Assembly (NCBI GenBank): GCA_044358575.1
Contig: JBIKNN010000007.1
Span: 62,001-126,000 of the forward strand
Reading direction: 5' to 3'
DNA: 64,000 bases
Source of the DNA: UBA952 sp044358575
GTDB taxonomy: Bacteria; Bacteroidota; Bacteroidia; Flavobacteriales_D; Crocinitomicaceae
The translations under genes were made by a program, and so were the position numbers. Positions 53,962 through 62,680 of this stretch are shown in pieces (within the stretch, counting starts at the first letter, position 1; every line of letters starts with the position of its first letter). The notes under the pieces are model-generated. The model made no database searches and was not told the origin of the DNA. It was given only the letters and a program-made list of their open reading frames with translations.

Positions 53962-54985
53962 CACAATAAAATTAACTGAATTTACCAAAGGTGGCGGCTG
54001 TGGTTGTAAAATTCCACCTCAGGAATTAAAAGAGCTGTTAAAAGGAGTCAATGCAGTAAATACAGAGCAGTTATTAGTTGGTAATTCAAGCTCAGATGAT
54101 GCAGCAGTTTATTTATTAAACGAGGACCTTTGTTTAATAAGTACAACAGATTTTTTTACGCCAATTGTAGATTCTCCATATGACTTTGGAAGAATTGCCG
54201 CAGCAAATGCAATCAGTGATGTTTATGCTATGGGTGGAAAACCAATCTTAGCATTGAGTATTCTTGCATGGCCCACGTCAAAAGTACCACTTACTATTGC
54301 TACTGAAGTTTTAAAAGGTGCAACAGAAACTTGCCGTCTTGCTGGAATTTCGCTCGCTGGAGGTCATTCAATTGAAAATAATGAGCCAATATTTGGATTA
54401 GCTGTAAATGGAATTGTTTCTAAAAATAAGATAAAGAAGAACAATACTGCACAAGCTGGCGATACTATATTTATTACGAAAGCTATTGGAACAGGAATTT
54501 TATCTACCGCTATAAAGCGTGGTATAGAAAGCGCTCATTTTTCAGAAACTTTAACTGAGAGTATGTGTCAATTAAATTTCATGGGAGAGAAATTAGCTGA
54601 ATTACCTTCTGTTTCAGCAATGACTGATATAACTGGATTTGGTTTATTAGGCCATCTTATTGAAATGACAGATAATGGGAGAATCTCTGCGATCATACAG
54701 AATCGAAATATTCCCCTTTTGACCGGCACAGCTGAACTTGCAAAACAATGGGTCTACCCTGATAACACAATGCGAAATTGGAAAATGTATGGTGCTGATG
54801 TCAGCGGAATTTCAGGAGAAATGTTACTCACATTATGCGATCCACAGACAAATGGTGGACTTTTATTTTCTGTTCATCCTGACTTTAAAGATGAAGTATG
54901 TAAATTATTTGAGGCCGAAAAACTTCCCTTGTTTGAAATAGGAAAGTTTGAGCTTAAAAAAGAATTTGCAATTATTGTTGAATAA
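53951..54985 (+). CDS. selD: Selenide, water dikinase
   Basis: Makes selenophosphate from selenide and ATP. The 344 residues belong to the PurM/AIR-synthase fold. Cys17 and Cys19-Lys20 in TKGGGCGCKI are the active-site residues; Cys17 occupies the site that is selenocysteine in some homologues. SSDDAAVYLL and STTDFFTPIVDSPYDFGRIA (ATP and Mg site) and GGHSIENNEPIFGLAVNG are conserved. DITGFGLLGHLIEM lies later. It overlaps mnmH, giving a minimal selenouridine operon. Confidence 0.95.
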   Translation: MENNTIKLTEFTKGGGCGCKIPPQELKELLKGVNAVNTEQLLVGNSSSDDAAVYLLNEDLCLISTTDFFTPIVDSPYDFGRIAAANAISDVYAMGGKPILALSILAWPTSKVPLTIATEVLKGATETCRLAGISLAGGHSIENNEPIFGLAVNGIVSKNKIKKNNTAQAGDTIFITKAIGTGILSTAIKRGIESAHFSETLTESMCQLNFMGEKLAELPSVSAMTDITGFGLLGHLIEMTDNGRISAIIQNRNIPLLTGTAELAKQWVYPDNTMRNWKMYGADVSGISGEMLLTLCDPQTNGGLLFSVHPDFKDEVCKLFEAEKLPLFEIGKFELKKEFAIIVE

Positions 54986-54996
54986 AGAAGCTTGTT

Positions 54997-57075
54997 TTAT
55001 TCTATCAAACTTTTTAAATCAATTTTGCCATTTAGTTCCATTTTAGAAACCTTTCCAATTAAATTCATTGGTCCAACAGAGATAGTTAAACTATGTGGAA
55101 ATAGAATCCCAGATACATTCTTGTAATCGTTGTATGTGGTAGTTGACTCATTTGTTTCTTCTCCAACTTTTTGTATAGAAATACTTTTTTCTTTTAAATA
55201 AGTAGTTGTATTATAATAGTCATAGCTTACATTTTCACCATCTATCAACTTTAAAACATAGTAATCATTGCCATTGTCGTTCTCAATTCCTGTTAATTCA
55301 TAGTTTGTTCCATTTGTTTTGTAATTCATTTCTGGAAATAAACCACTTGACTTCTTCTTAGAAGCTAATTCATCAGGTGTCATATCTTTTTTGCCACTTT
55401 GCATATCGAGTTTAAATCCAGTCGATCCATCATAATAAGAAACTATTCCTTGGCCTTCCATCTTTTGAGCTTCCGTAGTTGGAGATACAAAATATTCTGT
55501 CATTTTCAAGGGGAAAGGAATTTGAGGAGATGACATGTCAATAACACGTTCATAGGATTTCACTTTTTTTACTTTTTTAGCAAGTTCTTTAGCACTACTT
55601 GTTAAACTTACTGCAAATAGATACTTTTCAATTAATTCATCTTTAGAAATTGTTGCTAATTTTATGTCTTTTACTTCTTCAGCAAAGGCATCTAGAAATT
55701 CAATCTTTCCATCTGAGTCAAATTTCTTTAAACTTTCAATAATCTCTTCATTTCCAACAACAACAATGTTGCAGTTAGTTGAAGTAAAATAATTCTGACT
55801 CATTGCTAAAACATCTTCTTTCGTAATAAGTTCTAAGCGTTGAAGATAAGTTTGATAGTAATCTTTTGATAATTTATCTTTTATTATAGAATATGCAAAT
55901 CCAGCAATTGTTTGAGGGCTCTCTAAAGATCGTGCAAAGTCACCGGCCATTGAAGATTTAGTAAGGTTTAATTCTTCATCTTTTACCAAATCAGTTTTTA
56001 TTAATTGAAATTCTTTTAATATTTCAGTAATAGCGGAGTCGGTAACAGCATTTCGGAAATTTCCACCAGCTGACATCCAAGATCCAAATTCGGTAATTTC
56101 TAAGGAAGAGTAGCAGCCGTAAGTATAAGCTTTATCTTCTCGTAAATTCTGCATTAATCGTGTTCCAAAACCACCACCACCAAAGATGCCATTTAGAACT
56201 TTTAGTGGCAATTGGTCTTGCTCACCTGTTCTAATTTTAACAGGGTAAGTAATGGATACAACAGATTGAACAGCTCCTGGTTTTTTAATAAAAACAACAC
56301 GATTTCCTGTCGGGAAAACACCATCATTTGCTGGATTTGTAAAAATTGGACCATTAGTTCGCCATGAAAGGAAATATTTAGCTATTAAGTCTTCCAATTC
56401 TTTGCGGTTAATATCGCCAACGACTACTAAATATCCGCCATTTGGCTTAAAAATATTTTTATAACTAGCAATAATATCTTCTTGTGTAATATTATTTAAA
56501 GTACTTTCCGTCATTATTTCTCCATAGGGATGTTTTGGAAAATTTAGTTTTGAAACTGCATTTTTCGCCATTGAACCGGCATCTGATTTAGTCGTTAATA
56601 AATTAGATTGGAGCTGTTTTTTCACTCTCTCAAACTCAGATTGAGGAAAATTTGCATTTTGCATTACATCATTCATTAAGTCAAGACCTTTATCAAGATG
56701 CTTAGTCAAACAAGACATATAGACATTAGAATTGCTAGCAATTAAATTTGCACCAATAAAGTCAATTTCATTGTCTAGTTGATCTTTAGTTCTTTTTTCT
56801 GTCCCTGACATGATTAATGAACCCATAAAATCCGATAAGCCAGCTTTATCTCCTTCAATTCTTGGATCAGACCCAATGATAAATTGAAAAGCTACTCGAG
56901 GTAATTTATGGTTTTCAGATAAAATCACTGTAATTCCATTTACTGTAGTAAAAACCTGAGATTCAGAGATATTAATTTTTTTAGCTTCTGTTGGCTTAGG
57001 CATTATAGACCTGTCAACTTGAGCTTGTAAAAAACTATACGATATTAAAAGAGCACTAAATAGTATTTTTTTCAT
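54997..57075 (-). CDS. Exported M16-family peptidase-like subunit lacking HXXEH
   Basis: A 692-residue protein with a signal peptide (1-18, ending FLQAQ). The pitrilysin fold spans about 35-480. The metal site is lost (GLSDFMGSLIMSGT), but the Arg/Tyr pair NLREDKAYTYG of the non-catalytic subunit is kept. A C-terminal extension of about 200 residues (LDMQSGKKDMTPDELASK; TYLKEKSISIQKV) resembles an outer-membrane lipoprotein-sorting or LolA-like beta sheet and is absent from the cytoplasmic paralogue in this window. It lies 4 bases after its partner. It probably forms a periplasmic heterodimer that degrades peptides. Confidence 0.88.
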   Translation of the reverse strand: MKKILFSALLISYSFLQAQVDRSIMPKPTEAKKINISESQVFTTVNGITVILSENHKLPRVAFQFIIGSDPRIEGDKAGLSDFMGSLIMSGTEKRTKDQLDNEIDFIGANLIASNSNVYMSCLTKHLDKGLDLMNDVMQNANFPQSEFERVKKQLQSNLLTTKSDAGSMAKNAVSKLNFPKHPYGEIMTESTLNNITQEDIIASYKNIFKPNGGYLVVVGDINRKELEDLIAKYFLSWRTNGPIFTNPANDGVFPTGNRVVFIKKPGAVQSVVSITYPVKIRTGEQDQLPLKVLNGIFGGGGFGTRLMQNLREDKAYTYGCYSSLEITEFGSWMSAGGNFRNAVTDSAITEILKEFQLIKTDLVKDEELNLTKSSMAGDFARSLESPQTIAGFAYSIIKDKLSKDYYQTYLQRLELITKEDVLAMSQNYFTSTNCNIVVVGNEEIIESLKKFDSDGKIEFLDAFAEEVKDIKLATISKDELIEKYLFAVSLTSSAKELAKKVKKVKSYERVIDMSSPQIPFPLKMTEYFVSPTTEAQKMEGQGIVSYYDGSTGFKLDMQSGKKDMTPDELASKKKSSGLFPEMNYKTNGTNYELTGIENDNGNDYYVLKLIDGENVSYDYYNTTTYLKEKSISIQKVGEETNESTTTYNDYKNVSGILFPHSLTISVGPMNLIGKVSKMELNGKIDLKSLIE

Positions 57076-57079
57076 AGAA

Positions 57080-58546
57080 TTATTTTTCTTTTGGGAGGTA
57101 ATGAAGAATTACACGAGCATCTTGTGTTAAATATTTATTTGCAACTCGTTTTATATCTTCTTTTGTAACTTTCATATAATTGTCTAGCATGGAATTTACA
57201 CGATTTGCATTTCCGTAGTAAACGTGATTATCGGCTAAATTTTCTGCAATTCCTGCTATAGAAGAATTTGATGAAACTAAGTCATTTTCAAATTTATTTC
57301 GTGCTTTATTAAATTCTTCATCACTAATTAATTCTGATTTTATTAAGTCGATTTGCAAGTCAAATTCTCTTTGAATACTATCTAAATTAACGTCTTGTGA
57401 AGCAATAGCTGCAAAAATTCCAATTCCAGCATCTTCTAAGCCGTAATAAAATGAGAAAGCAAAAGTTGCCATTTCTTTTTTCTCAACAATTGTTTTATTG
57501 ATGCGAGAACTACTTCCACCAGATAGAACCTCGTTTAGCATTTCAATTGCGTAACTATCAGTATTTAATTGTTCAGGAAATTTATATCCCATAAAGATAG
57601 CTGGCAACTGAATATTATCATAAATAACTTCTTTGGTAATACTTGTGAGAACTGTATTATCTTTTTGAGTACGTTTTATTTCAATTGGTTTTGCAGCATA
57701 AGTAGCAAGTATTTTTTTTGCTTCTGGATCTTTTGGGTTCATGAAATTAAGCGCATCAAATTTTGACTTCGAAATACTGTATGTTTTTTCAAAATTAGCG
57801 TCAGAAAGAGCAATAAAATCTCTGTAAACGTTAAGAGCTTGACCTTTTGGTATTGATCCGAAATACGTTTGAATCCACTTTTTTGTTTGCTCAATATCAA
57901 TATCTCCAGCGATAGAAAGTGTTGAATTTGATGGAACGTAAAAATCTTTGTAGAAATTTATGTAATCAGTTTCTTCTGCTGCGTCTAAATGTTCCATACT
58001 TCCGATTGGAGCCCAATTATATGGATGAGTCGTAAAAACTCGCTTGAACATTTCTGTAAAAAATGAACCGTAGGGTTGGTTATCAACCCGTTGTCTTTTT
58101 TCTTCTTTTACAACACTGCGTTGCGTTTCAATTCCTTTTATATCAACTTTTGCATGTAGCATTCGTTCACTTTCCAACCACAAGCCTAGTTCTAATTGAT
58201 TAGAAGGAAGTAATTCATAGTAATAGGTTCTATCTTGAGAGGTATTTGCATTTAGTTCACCACCATTTTTTTCAACAATTTTGCTGTATTCACCTCTCTC
58301 AATATTTTCAGATCCTTCAAATAATAAATGCTCAAAAAAATGAGCAAATCCTGTTTTATTTGTATTTTCATTTTTTGAACCAACATGATACAAAACAGAG
58401 ACTGCTACAATTGGAGTTGAAGTTTCTTGATGTAAGATTACATGTATCCCATTAGCTAGGTCATATTCTACGTATTCTATTTTTTTTTGAGAAAATGCTA
58501 CCAGACTTGTTGCAAAGAAGTAGCTTACTAATATGTATTTTTTCAT
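57080..58546 (-). CDS. Exported M16-family zinc peptidase, catalytic subunit
   Basis: A 488-residue metallopeptidase with a signal peptide (1-19, ending VAFSQ). The zinc motif is HFFEH in GFAHFFEHLLFEGSE (about residue 68-72), and the distal Glu is in the RSVVKEEKRQRVD region. It is paired with the downstream motif-less subunit. Compared with the cytoplasmic pair at 34-37 kb, the order is the same (active gene first) and both are exported. TATATTTG on this strand at 58565-58572 is a likely -7 element. Substrates are probably periplasmic peptides. Confidence 0.9.
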   Translation of the reverse strand: MKKYILVSYFFATSLVAFSQKKIEYVEYDLANGIHVILHQETSTPIVAVSVLYHVGSKNENTNKTGFAHFFEHLLFEGSENIERGEYSKIVEKNGGELNANTSQDRTYYYELLPSNQLELGLWLESERMLHAKVDIKGIETQRSVVKEEKRQRVDNQPYGSFFTEMFKRVFTTHPYNWAPIGSMEHLDAAEETDYINFYKDFYVPSNSTLSIAGDIDIEQTKKWIQTYFGSIPKGQALNVYRDFIALSDANFEKTYSISKSKFDALNFMNPKDPEAKKILATYAAKPIEIKRTQKDNTVLTSITKEVIYDNIQLPAIFMGYKFPEQLNTDSYAIEMLNEVLSGGSSSRINKTIVEKKEMATFAFSFYYGLEDAGIGIFAAIASQDVNLDSIQREFDLQIDLIKSELISDEEFNKARNKFENDLVSSNSSIAGIAENLADNHVYYGNANRVNSMLDNYMKVTKEDIKRVANKYLTQDARVILHYLPKEK

Positions 58547-58564
58547 TTATTGATTTTGATTACG

Positions 58565-58572
58565 CAAATATA
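58565..58572 (-). promoter_or_regulatory. Candidate -7 promoter element for the exported M16 pair
   Basis: Minus-strand TATATTTG is a perfect TAnnTTTG match, 19 bases upstream of the first M16 start codon. No -33 element was recognised. Confidence 0.45.
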
Positions 58573-58646
58573 ACCGAGATTCTTTAAAATAAAAAAAATA
58601 CTTTAATACTACATATTAATTTAGTGTTTAGGATATAAATTTTCCT

Positions 58647-58654
58647 TATTTTTG
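58647..58654 (+). promoter_or_regulatory. Candidate -7 promoter element for the repeat-protein gene
   Basis: TATTTTTG matches TAnnTTTG. It ends 8 bases before the ATG at 58663, so the transcript would have a very short leader. No clear -33 TTG is seen. Confidence 0.4.
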
Positions 58655-58662
58655 ATACTCTT

Positions 58663-59745
58663 ATGAAGCTTATTTTCAAGTGCCTTTTTATATTCAGTAA
58701 CTTTTTATCTTTTGCACAAGGGGTTGTTCCAACAGTTGATTTCAATAATTTTCTAGTTTCTTTTGAAAATGGTTTTTTTCGTCAAATAGAAGTTCAACCA
58801 GTTTCAAATTTGAAAGCGGGAGATGAATTTGTTACTTATTTAGATACACGAGGTAATTTAAGGATTTATGATGGAAAAGAACGCAAAGATATCACGCTTC
58901 TCAATGCAGAATATGAAGTTTCAGATCATTTAATGGCTTATAAAATTGCGGGTGCTCTTCGTCTTTGGGATGCAGGACAAATATATAATCTCACCAATTT
59001 TGCAATGGATTTTGCTGTTCGCGATAGTTTAGTTGTTTATCAAGATAGAAGATATAGTTCTGTGAACGTTTATTGGAACAAGCAAATGATTCCAATTATG
59101 ACCGTGCTTAATGAAGTGAAATTACCTTCTTTTATTGGCGAGAACATCTTGGTTTTTAATGATAATAGTAACACATATCACGCTTTTTGGAGAGGAAAGA
59201 ATTATGAAATAGGAACGTATAACGATGAAAATATGAATTTCAACATTGGCACGGATATCTTTTGTTTTAATGATCCTTATTCCCAAACATTTGTTGTTTT
59301 TCAGGATGGGATTTTTACAGAGGTAGAATCAATGTTAGCTCAGAATTTTAAATCAGGAAGAGGATTTGTGACGTACCAAGATATCAATGGGAATCTATAT
59401 TATTATTCTAATAATGATAAATTTCAGCTTTCAAATTTTGCGCCCAATTTTACAGATACTAAAGATGACATAACGATTTGGGGAGAAAGTAATTACCTTT
59501 TTGCTTTTGTAAACGGGGAGAAAAAACAAATAGCCAATTACATTCCAAAAGATTATAAACTTAAAAACAATATTTGTGCTTTCCGAAATATTATGGGAGG
59601 CGTAAGTGCAGTTATAAACGGTAGGGTAGAAGAAATAACAAATCTACAGGATGCCGAATATGAAATTTATGGAAACAAGGTATTGGTTAAATTATTCAAT
59701 AAATCAATTATTGTTTTTAGTAACGGCAAGAAATTCACAAATTAA
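58663..59745 (+). CDS. Secreted protein with about eight 43-residue beta repeats, propeller-like
   Basis: A 360-residue protein of no recognised family. The signal peptide (1-19, ending SFAQG) is followed by repeats of roughly 43 residues. Each contains a hydrophobic strand, a Y/F-x-D turn and a strand with an aromatic plus Gly: FVTYLDTRGNLRIYDGK; LMAYKIAGALRLWDAGQ; LVVYQDRRYSSVNVYW; FVTYQDINGNLYYYSNN. Eight units are expected to make a closed beta-propeller. There is no transmembrane segment and no T9SS sorting domain, so it is probably periplasmic. Ligand and role are unknown. It converges with the membrane-protein gene at 59754, leaving only 8 bases between the two ends. Confidence 0.75.
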   Translation: MKLIFKCLFIFSNFLSFAQGVVPTVDFNNFLVSFENGFFRQIEVQPVSNLKAGDEFVTYLDTRGNLRIYDGKERKDITLLNAEYEVSDHLMAYKIAGALRLWDAGQIYNLTNFAMDFAVRDSLVVYQDRRYSSVNVYWNKQMIPIMTVLNEVKLPSFIGENILVFNDNSNTYHAFWRGKNYEIGTYNDENMNFNIGTDIFCFNDPYSQTFVVFQDGIFTEVESMLAQNFKSGRGFVTYQDINGNLYYYSNNDKFQLSNFAPNFTDTKDDITIWGESNYLFAFVNGEKKQIANYIPKDYKLKNNICAFRNIMGGVSAVINGRVEEITNLQDAEYEIYGNKVLVKLFNKSIIVFSNGKKFTN

Positions 59746-59753
59746 ATAATATT

Positions 59754-60251
59754 CTATTTCTGTTCAACTTTATTTTCTGATGATATTAAAAGCACAATAA
59801 TTAAAAAAATAGATCCTTTAATTATTAAGTCAATAAAATAGTTGGTGAATAATAGGTTACTAAGAATTGAAATTCCTAAAATCGCAATACAGATCTTTAA
59901 GATGTTGAAAACTAATTTGTTTTTTCGTAAGGCAAATTCTAAAAAGAGAAAACAAATAAAAAGTATTGTCGGAATAAAAAGTAAATTCCAGTACAACTTT
60001 AGGTAAACAGGATTTATTAAAAAATAAATTGCTATAAAAAATTGAAGAATTATAAAGCTGTAAACTACTTTTAAGGTTATAATTTTTTTATCTTGAATTA
60101 AAAAGGAAAGTAGGAATATAATTAATGGAAGAACAGAGGCAATTGTAAAATTTAACCAAGGAAACAATTCCCCTAGAATTATTTGGGAAACACTAATTAA
60201 GAAAACGAGCCCTAAAATTATTCCAATAAACGCACTTAACTTTAGTTTCAT
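59754..60251 (-). CDS. Small hydrophobic membrane protein, function unknown
   Basis: About 165 residues with five to six hydrophobic helices covering nearly the whole chain (SAFIGIILGLVFLISVSQII; ASVLPLIIFLLSFLI; LFIPTILFICFLFLEFAL). It ends in a short charged tail (SENKVEQK). The frame is open to 60368, but that would overlap the ureohydrolase gene by about 100 bases; the ATG at 60251 is the sensible start. It is the last gene of the PRTase-murQ-ureohydrolase group. No family is recognised. Confidence 0.7.
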   Translation of the reverse strand: MKLKLSAFIGIILGLVFLISVSQIILGELFPWLNFTIASVLPLIIFLLSFLIQDKKIITLKVVYSFIILQFFIAIYFLINPVYLKLYWNLLFIPTILFICFLFLEFALRKNKLVFNILKICIAILGISILSNLLFTNYFIDLIIKGSIFLIIVLLISSENKVEQK

Positions 60252-60270
60252 AGAGTGAATTGTCTTAAAA

Positions 60271-61311
60271 TTAGTGTGATCTTCTACTTTTTTCAGTAAT
60301 ACAAACAAGTTCCCACAATGCTCTTGCTCCAACATTTGCATCCCAATCACCTTCTTTTCCTGGGGCAACTTCGTTTAAGTCGAAACCAATAATTTTTTTA
60401 CCTGAAGCAACAACTTGTGCAAATAGGTAAGATATTTCTTGTAAATTAAATCCGCCAGCTACAGGTGTTCCAGTATTTGGACAAAGTGAAGGGTTAAGTC
60501 CGTCAATATCAAAGGAAATATAGACGTTTTCGGGTAGTTGCTGAATAATTTCATTTACTTGTTCCTTCCAAGTTTTACCAGCGTATGCTTGATTTTTTAT
60601 ATCCCAATCGTAAAATGTTTCAATGCGATTGTCTTTTTGTGTCAAAAGTACTTCTGTTTCAGAAATATCTCTGATGCCAACTTGCACTAATTTATGCATG
60701 TTCTCACAACTTGAGAGTACATTATACATAATACTTGCATGCGATTGCGTAAAACCCTCGTAGGCAGTTCTTAAATCTGCATGAGCATCAATTTGTAAGA
60801 TTCCAAAACTTGAATATTTTTCATTTAAAGCTTCAATTAATCCAAGTGGTGTAGAATGTTCACCACCAAGAACAGCAGGAATTTTACCAGTAGAAATTAG
60901 CTTTAGACAGCGTTCTTTTAAATTTTCTTTTAACGCAACTTGTGTTTTATTTATTTCTGTTATTTCTGTGCTATATTTTTCTTTCGCTGCACTTTCTCCA
61001 TGTTTTTCCAAGTAATCTAAATAGCTGACACTTTTAGCGCTTAAATTATCATTTAGTTCTTTCCATTCTTTTGAAATCGGTGACATAAACACTTTAGTAT
61101 CATACGCTTTTTCAAGATCAGGATGAAAAAAATCTAGTTGTGTTGAAGCATCTAAAATAATTTTTGGACCATTACTCGTTCCTTTTCCATAAGATGCAGT
61201 TGCATCCCAAGGAATTGGAATAATTACAATATCTGCATCCTCTTCAGTACAGGGGAAACCAAAAATATTTCCATTTGCAATGCCAACGCCATTTGGATCA
61301 AAATCAGTCAT
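60271..61311 (-). CDS. Agmatinase/arginase-family ureohydrolase
   Basis: A 346-residue binuclear Mn hydrolase. Metal ligands are His in LGGEHSTPLG, Asp/His/Asp in QIDAHADLRTAY, His in SHASIMYN and the two Asp of YISFDIDGLNPS. The long N-terminal part (about 125 residues) before GGEHS is typical of Bacteroidota agmatinase-like proteins. TGTPVAGGFN and GFDLNEVAPG follow. Substrate could be agmatine or another guanidino compound; GEHS and DADL-type motifs favour agmatinase over the arginase at 9.5 kb. Its start overlaps the murQ stop by one base, so it is coupled to that gene. Confidence 0.82.
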   Translation of the reverse strand: MTDFDPNGVGIANGNIFGFPCTEEDADIVIIPIPWDATASYGKGTSNGPKIILDASTQLDFFHPDLEKAYDTKVFMSPISKEWKELNDNLSAKSVSYLDYLEKHGESAAKEKYSTEITEINKTQVALKENLKERCLKLISTGKIPAVLGGEHSTPLGLIEALNEKYSSFGILQIDAHADLRTAYEGFTQSHASIMYNVLSSCENMHKLVQVGIRDISETEVLLTQKDNRIETFYDWDIKNQAYAGKTWKEQVNEIIQQLPENVYISFDIDGLNPSLCPNTGTPVAGGFNLQEISYLFAQVVASGKKIIGFDLNEVAPGKEGDWDANVGARALWELVCITEKSRRSH

Positions 61312-62123
61312 TAGTTACCATTTTTATAAGCTTCAATTGCTTTTCTAACTGAACCAAATTTCTTCAGTAAAACTTCAGCTGCTGAATAATCAATTTGTGT
61401 TTCATCCATAATCATTTTAGTTCCTCGATCTATAAGTTTGTCATTACTCAATTGCATATCAACCATCTTATTTCCTTTTACACGTCCGAGTTTAATCATT
61501 AGTGAAGTAGAAATCATGTTTAAAACAAGTTTTTGCGCAGTCCCTGATTTCATGCGTGTACTTCCAGTGACAAATTCAGGTCCAACAATTGGAGTTATAG
61601 CAAATTGCGCTGTTTTCGCTAAAAGTGAGTCTGGATTACATGAAATTCCCGCTGTTAAAATTCCGTTTTGCTTTGCTTTTTCTAAACCTCCTATTACGTA
61701 AGGTGTAGAGCCGGAAGCTGCAATGCCAATTATTGTATCATCTTTCGTGATTTTATATTCTAGAAGATCTTTCCATGCTTGTTCTTTATCATCTTCTGCA
61801 AATTCTACTGCTTTTCGAATTGCAGCATCACCACCAGCTATTATCCCTACTACAATTCCATGATCAATGCCAAATGTTGGGGGACATTCACTCGCGTCAA
61901 CAATTCCTAATCTTCCACTTGTGCCTGCTCCGATATAAAACAAACGACCTCCAATTTTCATTCTTTCAAAACAAGCATCAATAAATGAAGTTATAGATAA
62001 AATTTCCTTCTCTACTGCAAGAGCTACACATTGGTCTTCCTTATTTATGTTTGCTAACAATTCTTGGGTTGACATTTTATCTAAATGTTCATGATTCGAC
62101 GAAGATTCGGTGATTTTTTTCAC
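61311..62123 (-). CDS. murQ: N-acetylmuramic acid 6-phosphate etherase
   Basis: Splits MurNAc-6-P into GlcNAc-6-P and lactate, a peptidoglycan recycling step. The 270-residue SIS-domain protein carries FYIGAGTSGRLGIVDASECP (catalytic Glu in the DASECPPTFG segment). IGIAASGSTPYVIGGLEKA and GSTRMKSGTAQKLVLNMIS are the other signatures. It begins 3 bases after the phosphoribosyltransferase gene. The GH3/serine-hydrolase fusion lies just upstream, so the surroundings fit muropeptide recycling. MurK-type kinase genes are not in view. Confidence 0.93.
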   Translation of the reverse strand: MKKITESSSNHEHLDKMSTQELLANINKEDQCVALAVEKEILSITSFIDACFERMKIGGRLFYIGAGTSGRLGIVDASECPPTFGIDHGIVVGIIAGGDAAIRKAVEFAEDDKEQAWKDLLEYKITKDDTIIGIAASGSTPYVIGGLEKAKQNGILTAGISCNPDSLLAKTAQFAITPIVGPEFVTGSTRMKSGTAQKLVLNMISTSLMIKLGRVKGNKMVDMQLSNDKLIDRGTKMIMDETQIDYSAAEVLLKKFGSVRKAIEAYKNGN

Positions 62124-62126
62124 TTT

Positions 62127-62621
62127 CTAAACTAAATATGCTTTGAAATCATTGTCAACTAGTTCGACCTCAACCCGATCCTTTAAAGTAGTTGATAAAC
62201 CCAAGCCAATGAAGTCAGTTTTAATAGGATATCGTCTGTGTGCTCTATCAACTAAAGCAACAGTTTTAATCGCTTTTGTTGCTTGCTCAAGAAATTTCAT
62301 AACTGCATATTGCATTGTTTTTCCTGAATTTATGACATCATCAACAAGAATGATATATCCTTTTTTTAATAATTTTTCATCAATTGATAAGCGGATTTTT
62401 TCACTCCACGGTTCTTCTTTATTTATTGAAACTTCGAAATAAACAATTTTTATAGTAGAATTAGCATTAATTACTTCTACAATTTTTTTTGCAAGAATGC
62501 TACCATTACCTATGATTCCTCCAATAAAAAGTGTTTTTTCTTCAAAAGAATTCTCTAGGATTTGATGTCCTAAACGAGTGATTTTTTGCTCGATTTGCTG
62601 GTGGTTTAATATTACTTGCAT
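62127..62621 (-). CDS. Phosphoribosyltransferase family protein (PyrR-like)
   Basis: A 164-residue type I phosphoribosyltransferase. The PRPP loop is GYIILVDDVINSGKTMQYA (about 98-116), a near-perfect motif. FIGGIIGNGSILAKKI holds the PPi loop region. It resembles the PyrR/uracil and hypoxanthine transferases; the acceptor base is not determined. As the first gene of the murQ group it may salvage a base or regulate, but no firm link to muropeptide recycling is known. TATATTTG 20 bases upstream is a likely -7 element. Confidence 0.85.
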   Translation of the reverse strand: MQVILNHQQIEQKITRLGHQILENSFEEKTLFIGGIIGNGSILAKKIVEVINANSTIKIVYFEVSINKEEPWSEKIRLSIDEKLLKKGYIILVDDVINSGKTMQYAVMKFLEQATKAIKTVALVDRAHRRYPIKTDFIGLGLSTTLKDRVEVELVDNDFKAYLV

Positions 62622-62640
62622 AATTTCAAGTGTGTTTGTA

Positions 62641-62648
62641 CAAATATA
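62641..62648 (-). promoter_or_regulatory. Candidate -7 promoter element for the PRTase-murQ operon
   Basis: Minus-strand TATATTTG is a perfect TAnnTTTG element, about 20 bases before the phosphoribosyltransferase start. It may drive the four-gene group 62621 to 59754. Confidence 0.45.
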
Positions 62649-62680
62649 GCAAAATCAATAAATCATCTTGATTAATGAGT

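Noticed and set aside
54980..55002. Palindrome between selD and the M16 gene
   Set aside because: GAATAAA...TTTATTC around AAGCTT is symmetric, but the stem is A-T-only with two mismatches and overlaps the selD stop; too weak to call a terminator.
60252..60368. N-terminal extension of the small membrane protein
   Set aside because: Hydrophilic and lies within the ureohydrolase coding region, so it is not part of the product.
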